NCBI GenBank assembly: GCA_026874595.1 | Contig: CM049313.1 | Span: 74,702,659 to 74,766,658, forward strand | Source of the DNA: Sipunculus nudus | Lineage: Eukaryota; Annelida; Sipuncula; Golfingiida; Sipunculidae | DNA length: 64,000 bases | Direction of reading: 5' to 3' | Shown here: positions 1 through 12,467 of the stretch, in pieces | How the letters are laid out: each line of letters starts with the position of its first letter | Position numbering within the stretch: the stretch's first letter is position 1 | The notes under the pieces: generated by a model | Database searches by the model: none | What the model saw: the letters and a program-made list of their open reading frames with translations, nothing else | What the model was told of the DNA's origin: nothing | Translations under genes and position numbers: made by a program

Positions 1-1040
1 TTCTTCTATGCAGCACCAGGATAAAACAATAAACACTTTTTGTAATTATTGTAAGTCCTGTGTGGGATGTAGCCTGGGGCGCAGTTAGGGCAGCGCGGAT
101 TCCCCTTCGCGCCTACTTTGTTTAGACAAAATCAAACCTGGGAAATAGAATCACATATGCTTAATTCCGGCAAGAATTGGCAGCCTCCACAGGAGCAGAC
201 TAACAATATAAAGATTACACGGATTACATTATATGAGTGGTAATTCAAGCAGCCGTCTCCGTTTCACTTACAAAACACACAGAAGTGAAGCTCGTCGATC
301 ATCAGTCACATATTCATATGTGTATTAATCTGTGTAAGTAAAAACTGTTTATTCATGTTTGGTATAAAATTGAAGCTGATGGTATATTTTAATTGTCATT
401 AACCTATGCCCTAGCCATGTTGTTTCAAAAGCCCATGCTAATAATGGACGTTTAACATGAGAGTGCAATACGATTTAGGTATCATATACATGAAGAAACC
501 CGTATGCTGGTGGTAGTCTATTGCTGGTGTTAAGGTGCTCAGGCGTCTATCATTTATGGGGCTTGAGTGCTGCTGCTCTGCTGGCTCGTCTGAATTCAGT
601 GACTGCCGATCTGTAGATCGTGTCTATTATAGATACTTTACCGCTGAGCTTAATGTGGCATCTACACAATAATAGATTAGGTTATCCAACCTCTGTCATC
701 TCGATCTCAAAATGGGTCAAAATTAACCTCAAAACCCGCTTATCTTTCAACCCTCACCCTTGTTGAGGGAGCTGGCTGGGCCTGGTTTCGTCCGTTTCAA
801 AAGTATAGCTCAGGCGCCGTCTTCCCCTCGTGTTCATGCAAGATACGTCCAAATATAAATAGACTAACATTCAACTGAAAATATAGAAACTTATAAAATT
901 AAATAAAATAGTCTAACATTTTAGTTAAACATCGGCTTACATATATTCTTAACAATAATGCTTGAACAAGCACATTTATAATTTCATCTGTTCAAGGGTA
1001 CCCTCAGGGCCTCCCCATTTCCTGGACAGATGCACTGTTT
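1..1040. other. AT-rich intergenic/intronic stretch, nothing recognised
   Basis: I see no supported exon, RNA gene or mobile element here. The first 120 bases are somewhat GC-richer than the rest, and the sequence then falls to ordinary AT-rich composition. Open frames are short and broken on both strands. Confidence 0.5.
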
Positions 1041-1041
1041 T

Positions 1042-1425
1042 GTGCAGAGGTAACCGAATCCATTTTTATATGCTTGCTTAACTAAGAGACTACTTATATC
1101 TGCAGAATTCCATTCCGGTTTGTGCTATATGTGACAGGGGCTTACACGAGATATTCCGGGTGTCAACCAGGCACGATGTACCACTCTTGCGGATCCTGGG
1201 TGAGTGTCATCTCCATTGCTATGTCATCATACCGAGGAACCCCCGAAAAGCGCACTCGTTTGGGAGTGAAAGACGATTGTTGGACACAGTCTCCCAATGA
1301 AGCCTGCAGAACCTTCACCCTGGGCTTGGGCCAACCGTGATAAATAACACCGCCTGGGCTGTGGTCCAACTCACGATCTCCCGGCTTTGAGCCCTGTGCT
1401 CTACAAATAGACCATAGAAGCCGAT
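1042..1425 (-). mobile_element. Diverged tRNA-derived SINE (same family as 16245-16675)
   Basis: This block aligns over nearly its whole length with the better preserved SINE at 16245-16675. The shared landmarks come in the same order: GAGGTAACCG near the left, CTGCAGA, a CCGGTTTG-like block, GGGTGTCAACCAGGC versus GGTGTCACCCAGGC, ACCGAGGAACCCCC, AAGCCTGCAGA, TCACCCTGGG, and the CACGATCTCCCGGCTTTG of the tRNA-like head. The head is at the right, so transcription would run on the minus strand. Its B-box region (about 1365-1380) has decayed more than in the other copy, and I could not define a target duplication or an A-rich tail. A 133-codon minus-strand open frame overlapping it (1163-1564) is explained as a shadow of the repeat. 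Confidence 0.85.
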
Positions 1426-2190
1426 GTACCATTATAGTAACGGTGAAGCTAGGGCTCCAGGATAGACGCTCGTTTACTATCTCCAGCCGTCTTTCCTCAT
1501 CTCTCAGACACTCGTGATCGTCTGTGTATGAAGCGGGTGAGACAATAACACGGGAAACTGACAAACCTGAAACAATTTACAGATTACTTTGTTGTTTTTT
1601 GGATTTTTGAGAGGGAGCTTTCTGAATCGCAAACACAGGCATCAAGAATAATTTCGTAACAGAAAGTTGTTATATTTGACAAGACTTCTGGTGCCTTCAC
1701 CTTCCTGACGGTTCCTCATACACTGGGTATCATTCACTGACATGTTCAAGAAGAAACTCTTCCAGCCACTTGTAAATATTTACCACATCCATCTCGGTTG
1801 TGACGGGATGCTGATGGGGATTTGTGTATTCTAATACTGATGTTCAGGTCTAGAATTCATGGCAGTAAAAAAACATTCACGACAATTTGTGTTCTTTTCC
1901 CTTCGTTTTGCTTCTTTTTTCCGCTGTGCACTCAGTTTTCCAAATCTGACTTTTGGTAAGTTTATTATTCACAAGTGAAAGATTGGCACCCGATATTTAG
2001 CTGTAAACTTGACTTAAAATTTTTAAGGTCCCGACTGGGGCCAAACTGTGATTGCAGACCTGTATTTTGACTCACCTGCATTTTCACCTGAATATTTTAT
2101 GACAATACTGGATATTATAAATTTCTTAGTTTCATTTTAATATTTTCAATACTACCCCATTCGTTGGAAGTACTTTGCCTGATAAATTCG
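1426..2190. other. Unannotated AT-rich stretch
   Basis: No exon-like, RNA-like or repeat-like structure could be supported. Short homopolymer A and T runs are the only visible pattern. Confidence 0.45.
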
Positions 2191-2199
2191 CACACACAC

Positions 2200-2281
<82 letters not shown>
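2191..2281. repeat. Compound CA-TA-TG microsatellite
   Basis: Five CA units pass into a short TA block and then about 38 TG units with one GC interruption near 2245. Because CA is the complement of TG, the left CA-TA part can pair with the adjoining TG part, giving a symmetric hairpin-capable junction at about 2191-2220. The open frame running through it encodes an artefactual Cys-Val repeat. Confidence 0.97.
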
Positions 2282-2282
<1 letters not shown>

Positions 2283-4750
2283 CATTTTGCCTCTTCAACC
2301 GTCGAGGAGTAACACTCACGTCCTAACCGATATGGTAAAATCTTACTCAGATCTGCTCTTTATTAAGATGGTAGGCATATCTGATGATTATAGAATTCAA
2401 TGAAAGCAAAGGTACAAGTTGCTGCCATTCTAACGGTTTTTTTACTCTGGAAGACCTATTTTCTAATGCTTATTGTAACAAGGGGGAAATGTCTTCATTA
2501 ATTCACATCTGTATGATTATTTTTCCTTGTAGTGCGGTGGATTTAGCAGTAACAGCCTGGAACTGATATTCCAGCACTTCTTTTGGTTTTTTTTTCATTC
2601 GGCGTGAAATCGACTCTGTGACTTATAACAAAAGTAAATGTGCAATTCTTAATCCTCGAAAGTTTTGATCAGGCACATGATACGGTTTTGAACCTGCCCA
2701 CTCTGAATTATCTAATATTACTTAGATTCAAAGTTCAAATTCAAAGTTCGGATTAAGTTCTATACATAAAAAATCACCCGCTTTACCATCGCAGTTGGAA
2801 ACAAATCGGTTAAAATACGACTGCTCACGGCCATAACTGAAATAAGAAGATTTATTGCATTATTTAAGTCGCACCACACAGGCAAGAGGTATTAAGGTAC
2901 AAAACACATTTGGTGCTGTATCACCGTGCCTGCGGGCAAGCTGAGTTTGCCGCAACTGGGATATTAAGTTGCCGCACAGTGGACAAAAAGGAATGCTTGA
3001 TGCTTCGTTAGGAAGGTTTTGCCGCGTTTTTTTCCTCCACGGATGATAAACGACCTACTCGATAGACTCAATCTCGGCACACACTCCCGCGATGAAGGCA
3101 AATGAAACAGCCTCTATTGCTTTCATATCATCCCCGCAAGGCCTGGATAAAGTTTTTGCATGTGGCGTAAAATAGATATTCTTTTTCTCGGCGTTGTTCT
3201 AACTTTATCTCACGGACATTGAACCACTGGTGGGTGGGAAATATTATCAGCTTCCAGGAAGTATAAAGCAGCATTTTATTTTCTTTCAATATCATTAGAA
3301 ACTGTTTAGCAGAGAAATGTTAGCGGTTACAGGTCGCGTTTACTTTTTTTCTACGGACGTTTGTGGCTCTATCGCCTACAAAACACGCATTACAGATAGT
3401 CACGATGCAAATATGATTGATCCGTATTCCGAATACGGAATATTACGGATAATTATATATGAAGCAAACACGTGCTCTCTGATATAATTGGCCTATTACG
3501 TTTACAAATGTGGTGTGCCTCGAAGAGTTAATTGCAAAAGTAGCACGGAGTCGAAAAAGGTTGAAATAAGTTTTCAAGATCCAGTTGCAAACAGGAGACT
3601 AAGAAAACTTATTCAAAAGTATTTTCCCATCCATCGTTGGGCACATCCGGGAAATTTTAGTAATTTTAGCATTATCAGATACAGTTTAAAGAAGATTAAA
3701 CGATTTATTTGACCCAGGTAAAAACGTTACGACCGTCTTATAAATTCATAATTACAAGGATGTTAACGTCCTAGTTGTGTCTTAATGCGGACTGATGCTT
3801 TTGCGTACCAACTCCTTTATCTAATTGAACAATAAAGAGATGCAAAAATTAACCGACATAAAAGACCTATCTTATCATATTAGTTCGTAAAAGCTGCTTG
3901 GATTATTTAATTTTCGCGTTTAATACTGGGTTGTGGCTTTCGTGAATAACGTCATAATATCAGTCAATTTGTTATTTAAGTTACTTTAGAAAACCTGCGC
4001 ATGCAATTCATTGATTTGGAGATCTGTACAAGACTATTACACATTGTTAATAATTCATATTGTTACATTTGAACTGGGGCTTACTTATTTTTGCCAAATA
4101 TTGAGGATTTAATATGGCATGTGTCCTCTGGTTGCAAGAGCGGGGGCTATATTTCCTCAATCTCAAGAGGAATAACACTTTTTCAGGGATAAAATCACGG
4201 GGATTCTGAGGGGAAGGAAATAATTTAAAACTCCATGAAACATCAAGGTCGTATGTGAACATTTTAGTTGACCAACAGGGAGGTTTGATATGCCTAACTT
4301 GGTGATGTTAGGTCTTAATTTCTTCCATCAGGGTCATTTGGTAAATGCTAGGACACAAATTTATCCCTCTTAAAAATAGTAATGGGGATCAGGCCATTAA
4401 CAGAAAATGTTCCCGTTCACAAAACAAAGAGATATAATGGCAATTACCTAACCTTTGGTTTACTGGGTCTTTTTTACTTGTCGCTTACAAAACCATTATT
4501 TTGCACACTAACGCCACACGTCCGATATGGCGCTGTGTGCTGTATGTGAGATGACCAGGTGGCGATTATGATTGCATGGGCGGTATTTTATTCAAGCCAA
4601 TACTATGTTTCAGGTAATGAGTGACACAAACAACAATTGCGCAGTAGTTCTCATATAGAATTGCGTAACTGGCATGTCGATGAAATAGCTTGTAACATGT
4701 TTGGAAGACCAAACTGGCAGTTAGTAGACTATTTTGCTTTATTCATGTTA
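2282..4750. other. Unannotated AT-rich stretch
   Basis: I recognise no gene or element. A small inverted repeat, CCGTATTC-C-GAATACGG, lies at about 3422-3438 inside a slightly larger imperfect palindrome. Open frames are at most 75 codons and resemble no family I know. Confidence 0.45.
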
Positions 4751-4755
4751 TATTA

Positions 4756-4806
4756 GCAGCTGCCAGAGGCGGATCCAGAAATTCAAGAAAGGGGGGGGGG
4801 GGGGCG
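4756..4806 (+). mobile_element. One terminus of a CAGRGGCGGATCCAG-type element with G run
   Basis: CAGAGGCGGATCCAG followed by a 14-base G run matches the terminal sequence of the element at 11278-11475, which has CAGAAGCGGATCCAGG at its left end and the complement CCTGGATCCGCCCCTG at its right end. I found no matching opposite terminus nearby, so this is an isolated or deletion-derived end. Confidence 0.55.
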
Positions 4807-4956
4807 CTAATACTGGGTTGCTGGTTATTATGAAAATATAAATATAAAAAAATATATTTAACTTAATAATTAGTATTATTATATATTTAATTCCAGTGTG
4901 TGAAAAATGTAAATATTTGTGTTATATTTTTACCAATGAACAAAATCTAGAGCCAT

Positions 4957-4994
4957 GTATATATATATATATATATATATATAAATATATAAAT

Positions 4995-5065
<71 letters not shown>
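4957..5065. repeat. (AT)n microsatellite with AAAT interruptions
   Basis: Long alternating AT tract, interrupted at 4982-5010 by AAATATAT units. The minus-strand open frame across it encodes only an Ile-Tyr repeat and is an artefact. Confidence 0.97.
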
Positions 5066-5069
<4 letters not shown>

Positions 5070-5179
5070 TTAATTACAAGTATACATGGGGGAGGGTTGG
5101 GTAGGAGGTGTACGTCCCCTTCCAAACTGGAAATTAAAAAATATATATATTTAATATAAAGGGGACATTTTGAAGCACC

Positions 5180-8100
5180 TTTAATAAATGTCTCTGCACA
5201 ATGAAATCAAACTTTAAGGGGTTTGGGAATAATGTGTGGCCAGTTTTAATATTTATATTTCTTCAGATTAAGGATATAAACTGGATCTTATATATGTTGA
5301 TATCAGTCGTGAAAATGCGCATCTGAATATATTACTTGCAAAATATCATCTTTAAATGTAATCCTCTGGGTAAAATGATTGATTTGTCTCGTGAATACTT
5401 TGCCTTTTACCGGCCTCGGCACTTAGTCAGCGCACAGGTCACAGCAGAGCAAAGGTGTGTGAGTACGTATATCAGCCGAAGAGCCAAGAGATTTCTTACG
5501 CTCGACCCCAACCCCAGATAGAAAATATGACTTGCTGGCCTTTTTTTTAAAATAAATTTACTGGGCCTAGAATTTAATGGTATCTTAATGGGGCAGTTCA
5601 GACAGCTGTTCATTTGTATCCATCATTTATGAATGAGAAAATGATACACTGTTGATAACCTTATTATCTATTTGCTAGGGAATAAAACCGAAATATGATA
5701 ATTAAAATTGATCACGAATAAATGTGAAAATTAATAAATAAAATGAAAAATTTAACAGCTTAACGAGGGGGGGGGATTGGTCGGACTTAATCTAAGTCAG
5801 CGCAGCGTTTTCCCGCCTATCATGGGACAGGGTAACGGTTGCTTCTTTTGGGCCCTCTGAAAATAAAGAGTCCCCGACCAATGTCGGAGTGCCCTTACAT
5901 CTTAATTGTCGGGCCGCACCATTAGGCTCTATGAGGATCCATATGTTTTCGTCATTTTTGACGACGCCTCATGACCTACCTGTCTCTTAAAATAAACCAG
6001 ACCAGTCGTCATATATGTTGGTGCACATTCTAACAACACCTAGCATGTGCGAGAAAAAAATAATTTGATTTAACTCGGCATATTTGTAAACTCCCTCGCA
6101 TGTTTGATTGTTTTTTCTTTTTTTTTTTTTTGCCTGCGTGAACATAAGCATGTCTCGCACGGGTTACTGGACTTGGAAACCAGACAGCATTTGACCTGGT
6201 ACCACAGAGACGGATTTTCACTTGCTCAGATATATATATAAATTTCGTTGGGAAACTGAGTGCAGCTTAAAAAAATGTGTATTAATCATGTTTCAAAGTG
6301 AATATATTAAATTATAATATCATGGGATTTAGGATATGTTTGATTGACCTTATCGCAGGTTGTAAGTTGAACCAATGTAATAAATTGTCAGAGTATTATA
6401 TCCCCTACGCCGGAGACACAGCAAACTGTTACATTATCAATGCGTTCCAGCTGATTTGAAACCTTAAGAAACATGAAACGTTGTGATTCCGGCAAAGATT
6501 TAATTAACACGCGTCGAGTTGCAAAGAGGATATGCGAGACCCGCTTCCTGAGTTGGCATCTTATCACCTAGCAACGAGTCTATATTAGCCGCCTGGCATC
6601 ATCTGCATACAGCGATCTGAGAATCGCTGAGTTATTCATTAGCCTCTATGGAAGGAATATAAATCTATTAAAGAAAGGTAGAAGAAAACCCTGTCAAGAT
6701 GGAAGTATTTGAAAAAAATATGTGTCATGATGGATTGTTTAGGCATCAAAAGTACGCTGGTTGACTATTTGACACGACATTGTGATTTTTAATATAATAT
6801 ATATTGTCTCTCTATCATCTTGTAGTCACACAATTTAGAATAACAAAACTTAGATAACACTTCGTTATATTTTCAAACAAATGCCTATACTTGTCTCATA
6901 TTTACATTCCCTGAGAGCCATAGAAAAGCCACAAAAAAATTAATTAGTTACAGGAAATAACAGATAGAATTACATTGATGCACCATGGAAAGACGGGAGT
7001 GCAGTCATTAACATTGTATGTCGTTAATGGGTCTGTCGTAAACGATATAATGTGTGTCCTAAAATACAGTCATGTAGTCATGTGACTACAAAGTTATGGC
7101 AATTTACACTTATAATTATATGATAAGCATGGATGTCTTGCAAATAATCCTTTTATCCTGTTTCATCAACATTCAACAGGACAGACAGCAAAGGAGACTG
7201 AAGAAAACATTGAGTTTTACATGTAGAAAATGATATCCATAAGTGATAACTAATAAATAATACGTTGGAAACAGGATGAAAAAACGAATAAACTGTGTAA
7301 TACAATCATGGACCTCCGGCGTCAAGCATAACTGCATGTCCGTGTACGATGATGACGTATTAAGTTCGGTTCAGATATTGCGCAGTCTTCATAAATTCAG
7401 CTAAATCGCTAGGTTACTTCTCAAATGTGCGAAAGGGATAATCAACTGCGGCTACACATGAAACCCGAGTTCCTTACCACACAGCACAGCTGCACAGACC
7501 CGTTAATTCCATATTAGATAGGTCAACCCATGTTATAGAAGACGCCAGATCAGCTGCATTGGTTTCTGATCAAAAGGTGATTTAGCTGATCATAGAAGAA
7601 GCGTCACGTGGTTTATCGGAACCTGCGAATCTGTGAGAAGTCATCTGCTAGATAACATAAAAAATCTTATTATTGACAAAGTTATTATAACGTGCAAAAT
7701 TGAAGCGTAGACCACAGAACGTTACATCACAACACATTTCATTCGGACAGCTTTTCACAATAAATATTTAACAAAAGTATAGTTGAAAAAAGGAAATACT
7801 TTTGGGAAATTTTAAATGATTGTTATACACAAATTGCCTAAAATACAGACGGCCCACAGCGTCAGTTGATACATTCACTGCACCACACGGTGATGTAATA
7901 ATCGCAAAATTCTTTCTTCAAATAATACCCAGTTTAAAAAGATATGGTTATTTTGGTTACCCCTTCTCACCCAGATCTTAGAGTAATAAGCTTCGAGCCG
8001 AGATTACCGAAGAATACTTACAGACAAAACGAGGCGTACGGCAAGTCTGCACTTAAGAAAATATAATTTTCGGGTAATGTAAGAAATGGGGAAAAAAATT

Positions 8101-8205
8101 CGGCAAACAACTTTCGATGCAAAAAATAACCCATCAGATTAGCAATAAACCAGTGACAGGATGCTTCAGTAGTAGCCATTTCCGGAAACAATAATCCCTG
8201 TAGCA
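5180..8205. other. Unannotated AT-rich stretch
   Basis: No gene is supported. Visible items are a 9-base G run at 5767-5775, a T run at 6118-6130, and an 8-bp inverted repeat TGTAGTCA/TGACTACA with a 2-base spacer at 7073-7090. A 15-base string, GCCAGATCAGCTGCA, occurs at about 7545-7560 and again at about 8753-8770. Open frames are short and look like chance. Confidence 0.45.
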
Positions 8206-8206
8206 T

Positions 8207-8377
8207 GTAGTGGGGGGGGGGGGGGTTAAGGGCAGGTGGTCCGGACCCCCCCCCCCCCCCCTCCCCCTTTTTTTAAAAGCCTCCGCAACATTTTTAAAGG
8301 TTTCCGGCAAATTTTTGCGTCCTGGACCTCTCTTTTTGGTTGGGTCCCTCCTTTTTCTAAATTTTGGACCGCCTCAG
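8207..8377. mobile_element. Diverged copy of the G/C-run GGATCC-ended element
   Basis: It aligns with the 11278-11475 element. Shared features in order are: the GGTCCGGACCCCC start with a long C run; a CCCCTTTTT to AAAGCCTCCG-type block; GGCAAATTTTTGCG(T/G)CCTGGACC; a GTTGGGTCCCTCC-type block; and TTTTCTAAATTTTGGACCGCC at the right, where the other copy has the GGATCCGCC terminus. The left end has collapsed into a 14-base G run. Frames across it encode repeat-derived Pro- or Gly-rich shadows. Confidence 0.8.
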
Positions 8378-9715
8378 ATCAGGTAGTGCTAACGTTTGGG
8401 GAAAACACCGCCATACATTCTCACGGATGAGTGATTCATGTAGAAACATATGTGTAACTGAAAAAGATAAAACACGATTAAACTGTTTCACGGCATCCTG
8501 TTTATATGACAAAGTGTCGCCTCCTGACCCAAGGATCCGTATACCTGTCAGCGTACGATGACTTTGTCTTCAATTCTGTGGAAATGTCAACGCAGTCTTT
8601 ACAAGTTTAGCTGCAGGTCTTACTCTCAAACGTGGCCGCCAGCGGCTGTTCATAAAAAAACGATTTCCGTTCAGATGCAGCTGATAACAGCAGAGACCCT
8701 TTCCAGCCACCTTAAAATCGACCTATCTGTCAGCCCGTATTATATAAACCAACGCCAGATCAGCTGCAGTAGAGGATATTAATAAAGTGTTTATTTATAT
8801 TTCCTTACATGATTGTGTTAGAGACACTTGTGAATAAAGGCGGGAACAAGAAATATTTTCTTAGTCTTCCTGTTTTCATAAGACGACGCGCCGCTTCAAA
8901 GAGAGAATAAAAGGGATAGAACCAATTAGCAGCTCCCATGAAACTCCTTTGTCAGACAGACATCGTGCATGTTGGGTGGTACCTAGACTTTCCCAGATGA
9001 GGGTCTTAAAAGAGTATTAATGTAGCTTTTCATTCCAACAAGATGGGAAGAAGACGAAGAAAAAAACTAGCATTATCGGGTCACGTCTGCCACGCATTAG
9101 GTTTTTCCCTCCATTTTCTCCAGGACAAAACTCTTGAGATATCACCGGCCGTCGGAGCTGGTGGGAGACCGTTGATTATTAGTCTCCAAGCGCTCTTTAA
9201 CTCTGCTTCATAAATAAAGCTGACACGCCCAGCTACGACACTGAAGTGGTACGGAAACACGGTCAGCACGGCCCGGCCACAAGTACGGCACGCGAGCGCA
9301 CTTTAAACCTGACTGTGGTCTCCAACACCCCTAATGTCTCGACGAAAAAAATTAAACGTTGAAACGCAAAGAATGACCGATTCCTTAGTTCAGACCGTTT
9401 GTCATGCAACTTTAGCTCTCAATTTTTTTTACGATTAATCTTTCGAAACTGATGTCGGTAACAGTAACCTAAATGACATTTTGTGTGTCAATTAAGCAAT
9501 ATATCTGAATTCATGCTTGATTTTAAGATTTTAATTTAATAACACTTCAAACCAAATGTCGATTCACTCTATACATTTCTGCTATAGAAACATGTAGAAA
9601 TTATCAGCTAGATTAAACCCCTTAAATCCTACGGTCAAATTTGTTATAACATTTTCACTAAGATAATCCGAGGGTGAATATGTTTGTGTCCGGGGTGGGT
9701 ATGCCATTTTCTACA
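8378..9715. other. Unannotated stretch with a CpG-richer patch
   Basis: No exon could be supported. A CpG-richer patch at about 9080-9310 contains several CGGCC and CACGC strings, but I see no ordered promoter elements. It may be regulatory or a faded repeat. Confidence 0.4.
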
Positions 9716-10090
9716 TCATGGTTTGTAATAGTAATAATAATGATAACAATAATAATTATAATATAATACGGCATTTCTAAAGCCCCTTTCTCATATTCTG
9801 AAAACATGTTTTAAGGCGTTTTATAATATGCTATAGAGTATAAAAGGAACATTAAATACTACAAATGAAATAAAAGATATATATCAGTATAGAATGTATA
9901 AAGAATGCCTGACAGGAAAGTCTTTAAATGTTTTTTAAAAAGCGCAAATGAATATAGTTCATCTCCGAATGAACAAGGCAGTTCAGCCTATAATAAAGCA
10001 GCCGAAGTTCTACAGGATCTATATATTTCTTTAATAATAGTTCTACATTTTGCAATTTCAGAATTGTACTCGAAGCGATGAGCTCATATA
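9716..10090 (+). repeat. Old interspersed repeat, related to the 22945-23150 block
   Basis: An AATAATAAT-rich lead-in is followed by ACGGCATTTCTAAAGCCCC, a TTTTAAGGCGTTTTATAAT block, an AAAAGGAAC block, AAGTCTTTAAATG with AAAAAGCG, and a stretch resembling GAGTTC..GCAGTTCAGCC. The order resembles a dispersed sequence seen in many animals with a start like TTTATATAGCRCC...GCYTTACAATA. A similar start is at 22955-22995. I cannot name the family. Confidence 0.4.
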
Positions 10091-10106
10091 GCTAAGACAG
10101 AGACGG

Positions 10107-10110
<4 letters not shown>

Positions 10111-10164
<54 letters not shown>
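10111..10164. repeat. (AT)n microsatellite
   Basis: About 27 uninterrupted AT units between CGGCA and TTGCAGTC. Confidence 0.97.
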
Positions 10165-10166
<2 letters not shown>

Positions 10167-11272
10167 CAGTCTCCCCCTAAGACCATCGACACAAGATTGC
10201 AATTATATTGGAGGAAAGTGTTTTATTCACATCACATAACCAGTAACAGTAGTTGCTTTTATTTGTTGGTTTGGGTTCTACAGATAAAGTTATACTGATA
10301 AAAATACATAATAGGCCTACATGATCAAAATGTTTGTGTGACATATACAATTACAGGAGAGAATAATAACAATTAAGGCATTATAATGCATCATTAATAG
10401 TTCTCCTTTCAGGGTATAAGATACACACTGAAGAACAATGAAAAACTGTGGAGAATGGAATACTATGAAGACCTGTTAATAATGTCTACCTGTTAAGTGT
10501 AAACACCTAATTACGGTAGCTATATGATATATAATAAGATAATATGTGATCAACTTACACTGTACTAGGAATCAACTAAGTGTCTTCTGTTTATACGTGT
10601 GTGTGCAAAGCTCAATACATACGAACGGAGAAACTGCGTGTTACACGTGCACCGGACATAGAGCTAATTAGCAACACTGTATTAGTACAGTAGGCCGGTG
10701 TGCCAAGAATAAGGTATGCACGGTAGGTGACAGCAGAAAGTAAGAATACAATAACACAATTCTGGCTACCGCAAAGATACATAGGAAGATATATTTAAAC
10801 TGGTAATATATATTTATCATAATCACATAAAAATTGAAAATGTAACTTAATGCTTCCTGTGGCCTGTTTTAAAATGCCTGTATTCGAATGATTGGAGGGG
10901 TCATTTTGCGCCACTGCAGTACGCCAGAATTGACCTAACCACCAAAGCCCTAATGCCCCGCCCTTTTGACCTAATTATTATAATTAGCCCCAAAAAACGG
11001 TAGTACATGGGTCTTCCTTGCGACAGCTGTTTACAAGGCAATCATGAAGTACGCCACAAAGGTCGATGACGTAGACGCATTGACTGGCGTCATCAACTGG
11101 AATCGCCGCATCGATGAAATTATCGCAGTCATTGTGAACTGTCTTGCAATAATTGGGATTATTTGTCTCATACAAATTACGTGCCATGCAGGTTAGACAT
11201 TATTTTTCACTTAGTAGTCGTAGAAATGGCTCCTACAACCTTTGGTCTAGAACTTTTTAAAATGTCTCCTTT
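10165..11272. other. Unannotated AT-rich stretch
   Basis: No gene or element recognised. A minus-strand frame at 10984-11187 (67 codons, four Cys in its middle part) has no recognisable family and no splice context I would defend. Confidence 0.4.
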
Positions 11273-11277
11273 GTATA

Positions 11278-11475
11278 CAGAAGCGGATCCAGGGGAGTCC
11301 AGGGGGTCCGGACCCCCCCCCCCCCGCCCCCTTTTTCATCAGAAAGTTTTTTAAGGGCTTCAGGCAAATTTTGCGGCCTGGACCCCCCTTTCCAGACCTG
11401 GGAACCTTTTTTAGGGTTTTCATTAGTTGTCCTGGGTTGGACCCTCCCATTTCCTAAATCCTGGATCCGCCCCTG
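11278..11475. mobile_element. Short non-autonomous element with GGATCC inverted ends
   Basis: The element is 198 bp and begins CAGAAGCGGATCCAGG. It ends CCTGGATCCGCCCCTG, the near-perfect inverse. The 5-bp direct repeat GTATA abuts both ends (11273-11277 and 11476-11480), which suggests a target duplication. The interior holds a 14-base C run and several GGACC/GGGTCC strings and has no coding capacity. The size and ends fit a MITE-like DNA transposon derivative. The GGGGCGGATCC terminus is familiar from hAT-type repeats, but those usually make 8-bp duplications, so the superfamily is left open. Relatives are at 8207-8377 and possibly 4756-4806. Confidence 0.8.
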
Positions 11476-11723
11476 GTATAATAAATATCCCGGAAACATG
11501 CCGACATGGGTACTGGTACAGAATACACATGTTCTGTTAGGGAGAGGTCTCCCAAATTATGCAAATTTTATTATTGTCAGGTGAGAGACGGTTTACAGTA
11601 ATATCGGCTGCACGGAACAGTTATGCTCATGATTTTCCATCAAATGAATATTTATTAATTTCATGGTGAGGTCAATAGTATGAACAGAAGATTCACAAAC
11701 CCCAGTGTTTGCCACCGCTGGGA

Positions 11724-11917
11724 GGGTATGCGTCCATTCCTGTTGGTGTGTGTATGTATGTGTTAGTGTGCGTGTTTGCTGTTCAGGACGTAGCGCACGC
11801 AGCCATGAACGGAATGTCATGAAATTTTCAGTGCATTTCGGGAATGGACCAACGAAGAATCGATCAGATTTTTGTAAGGATCTGGTACATGGGAATACGG
11901 GTCGAATAAGTGAATGC
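11724..11917 (+). repeat. GGGTATGCG dispersed repeat, copy A
   Basis: Landmarks shared with copies at 43552, 45143 and 47749 (inverted): GGGTATGCGT(C/T)CATTC, a TG-rich tract, CATGAAATTTTCAG, GCATTTCGGGAATGGACCAA, GAAGAATCGATCAGATTTT and a terminal AATAAGTGAATGC. Both strands carry open frames of 78 to 114 codons here. The repeats diverge at the DNA level with no reading-frame conservation that I can see, so I treat those frames as shadows. Confidence 0.85.
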
Positions 11918-12460
11918 CCACATGCACCCTTGAGCAAATAACAAAAGTCAGTTTATAGTTATAAAGTTATCCAATAGAAGAAAAACTGAGGGTTTTTATG
12001 TAAGTTACATAAGAAACTTTTATATAGCCTTAAATATATTCAAATGCTGACAGAAATATGATGGTGTAAGAGTTTCCACGAAACAGATTAAACTCAAAGC
12101 TTAAAATATCCGTGCCGTTTACATGAACCTGACTGGAAGCGCAAACCAAACGCTGGAGCCACCATTACACAGGATTTCAATTAATCAACCCTATCTACTG
12201 GCCTGCGTTGTCTTACTGGCAAAAAGCTGATTTGATGGCATGGTGATAGATTAAATGAAAAAAAGTTCTTGATGGGACTGAATAACTCTCGGGCCTTGCC
12301 AAGGATGGTATTATACTTTGAAACAGGAAATTAGTAAGCCCGGTTTCAGCCTTAACATTTGGTTTTATATTGGCTATTATGTTGCTGATATGTAAAGTTA
12401 TCACGAGGTTATGGAGTACAAGAGGGCAAAAAGCAGACAGCAGAAGATACTTTTGTTGGG
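11918..12460. other. Unannotated AT-rich stretch
   Basis: Nothing recognised. A minus-strand frame of 83 codons at 12213-12464 has no recognisable domain. Confidence 0.4.
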
Positions 12461-12467
12461 CCAATTA

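Noticed and set aside
1163-1564. 133-codon minus-strand open frame
   Set aside because: It lies mostly on the SINE at 1042-1425, and the equivalent frame is not kept in the better preserved copy at 16245-16675.
7545-8770. GCCAGATCAGCTGCA shared by two sites as a repeat family
   Set aside because: The match stops after 15 bases and the flanks do not align convincingly.
11247-11499. Gly/Pro-rich minus-strand frames
   Set aside because: They translate the GGATCC-ended element and its C run; related frames appear wherever this element occurs.
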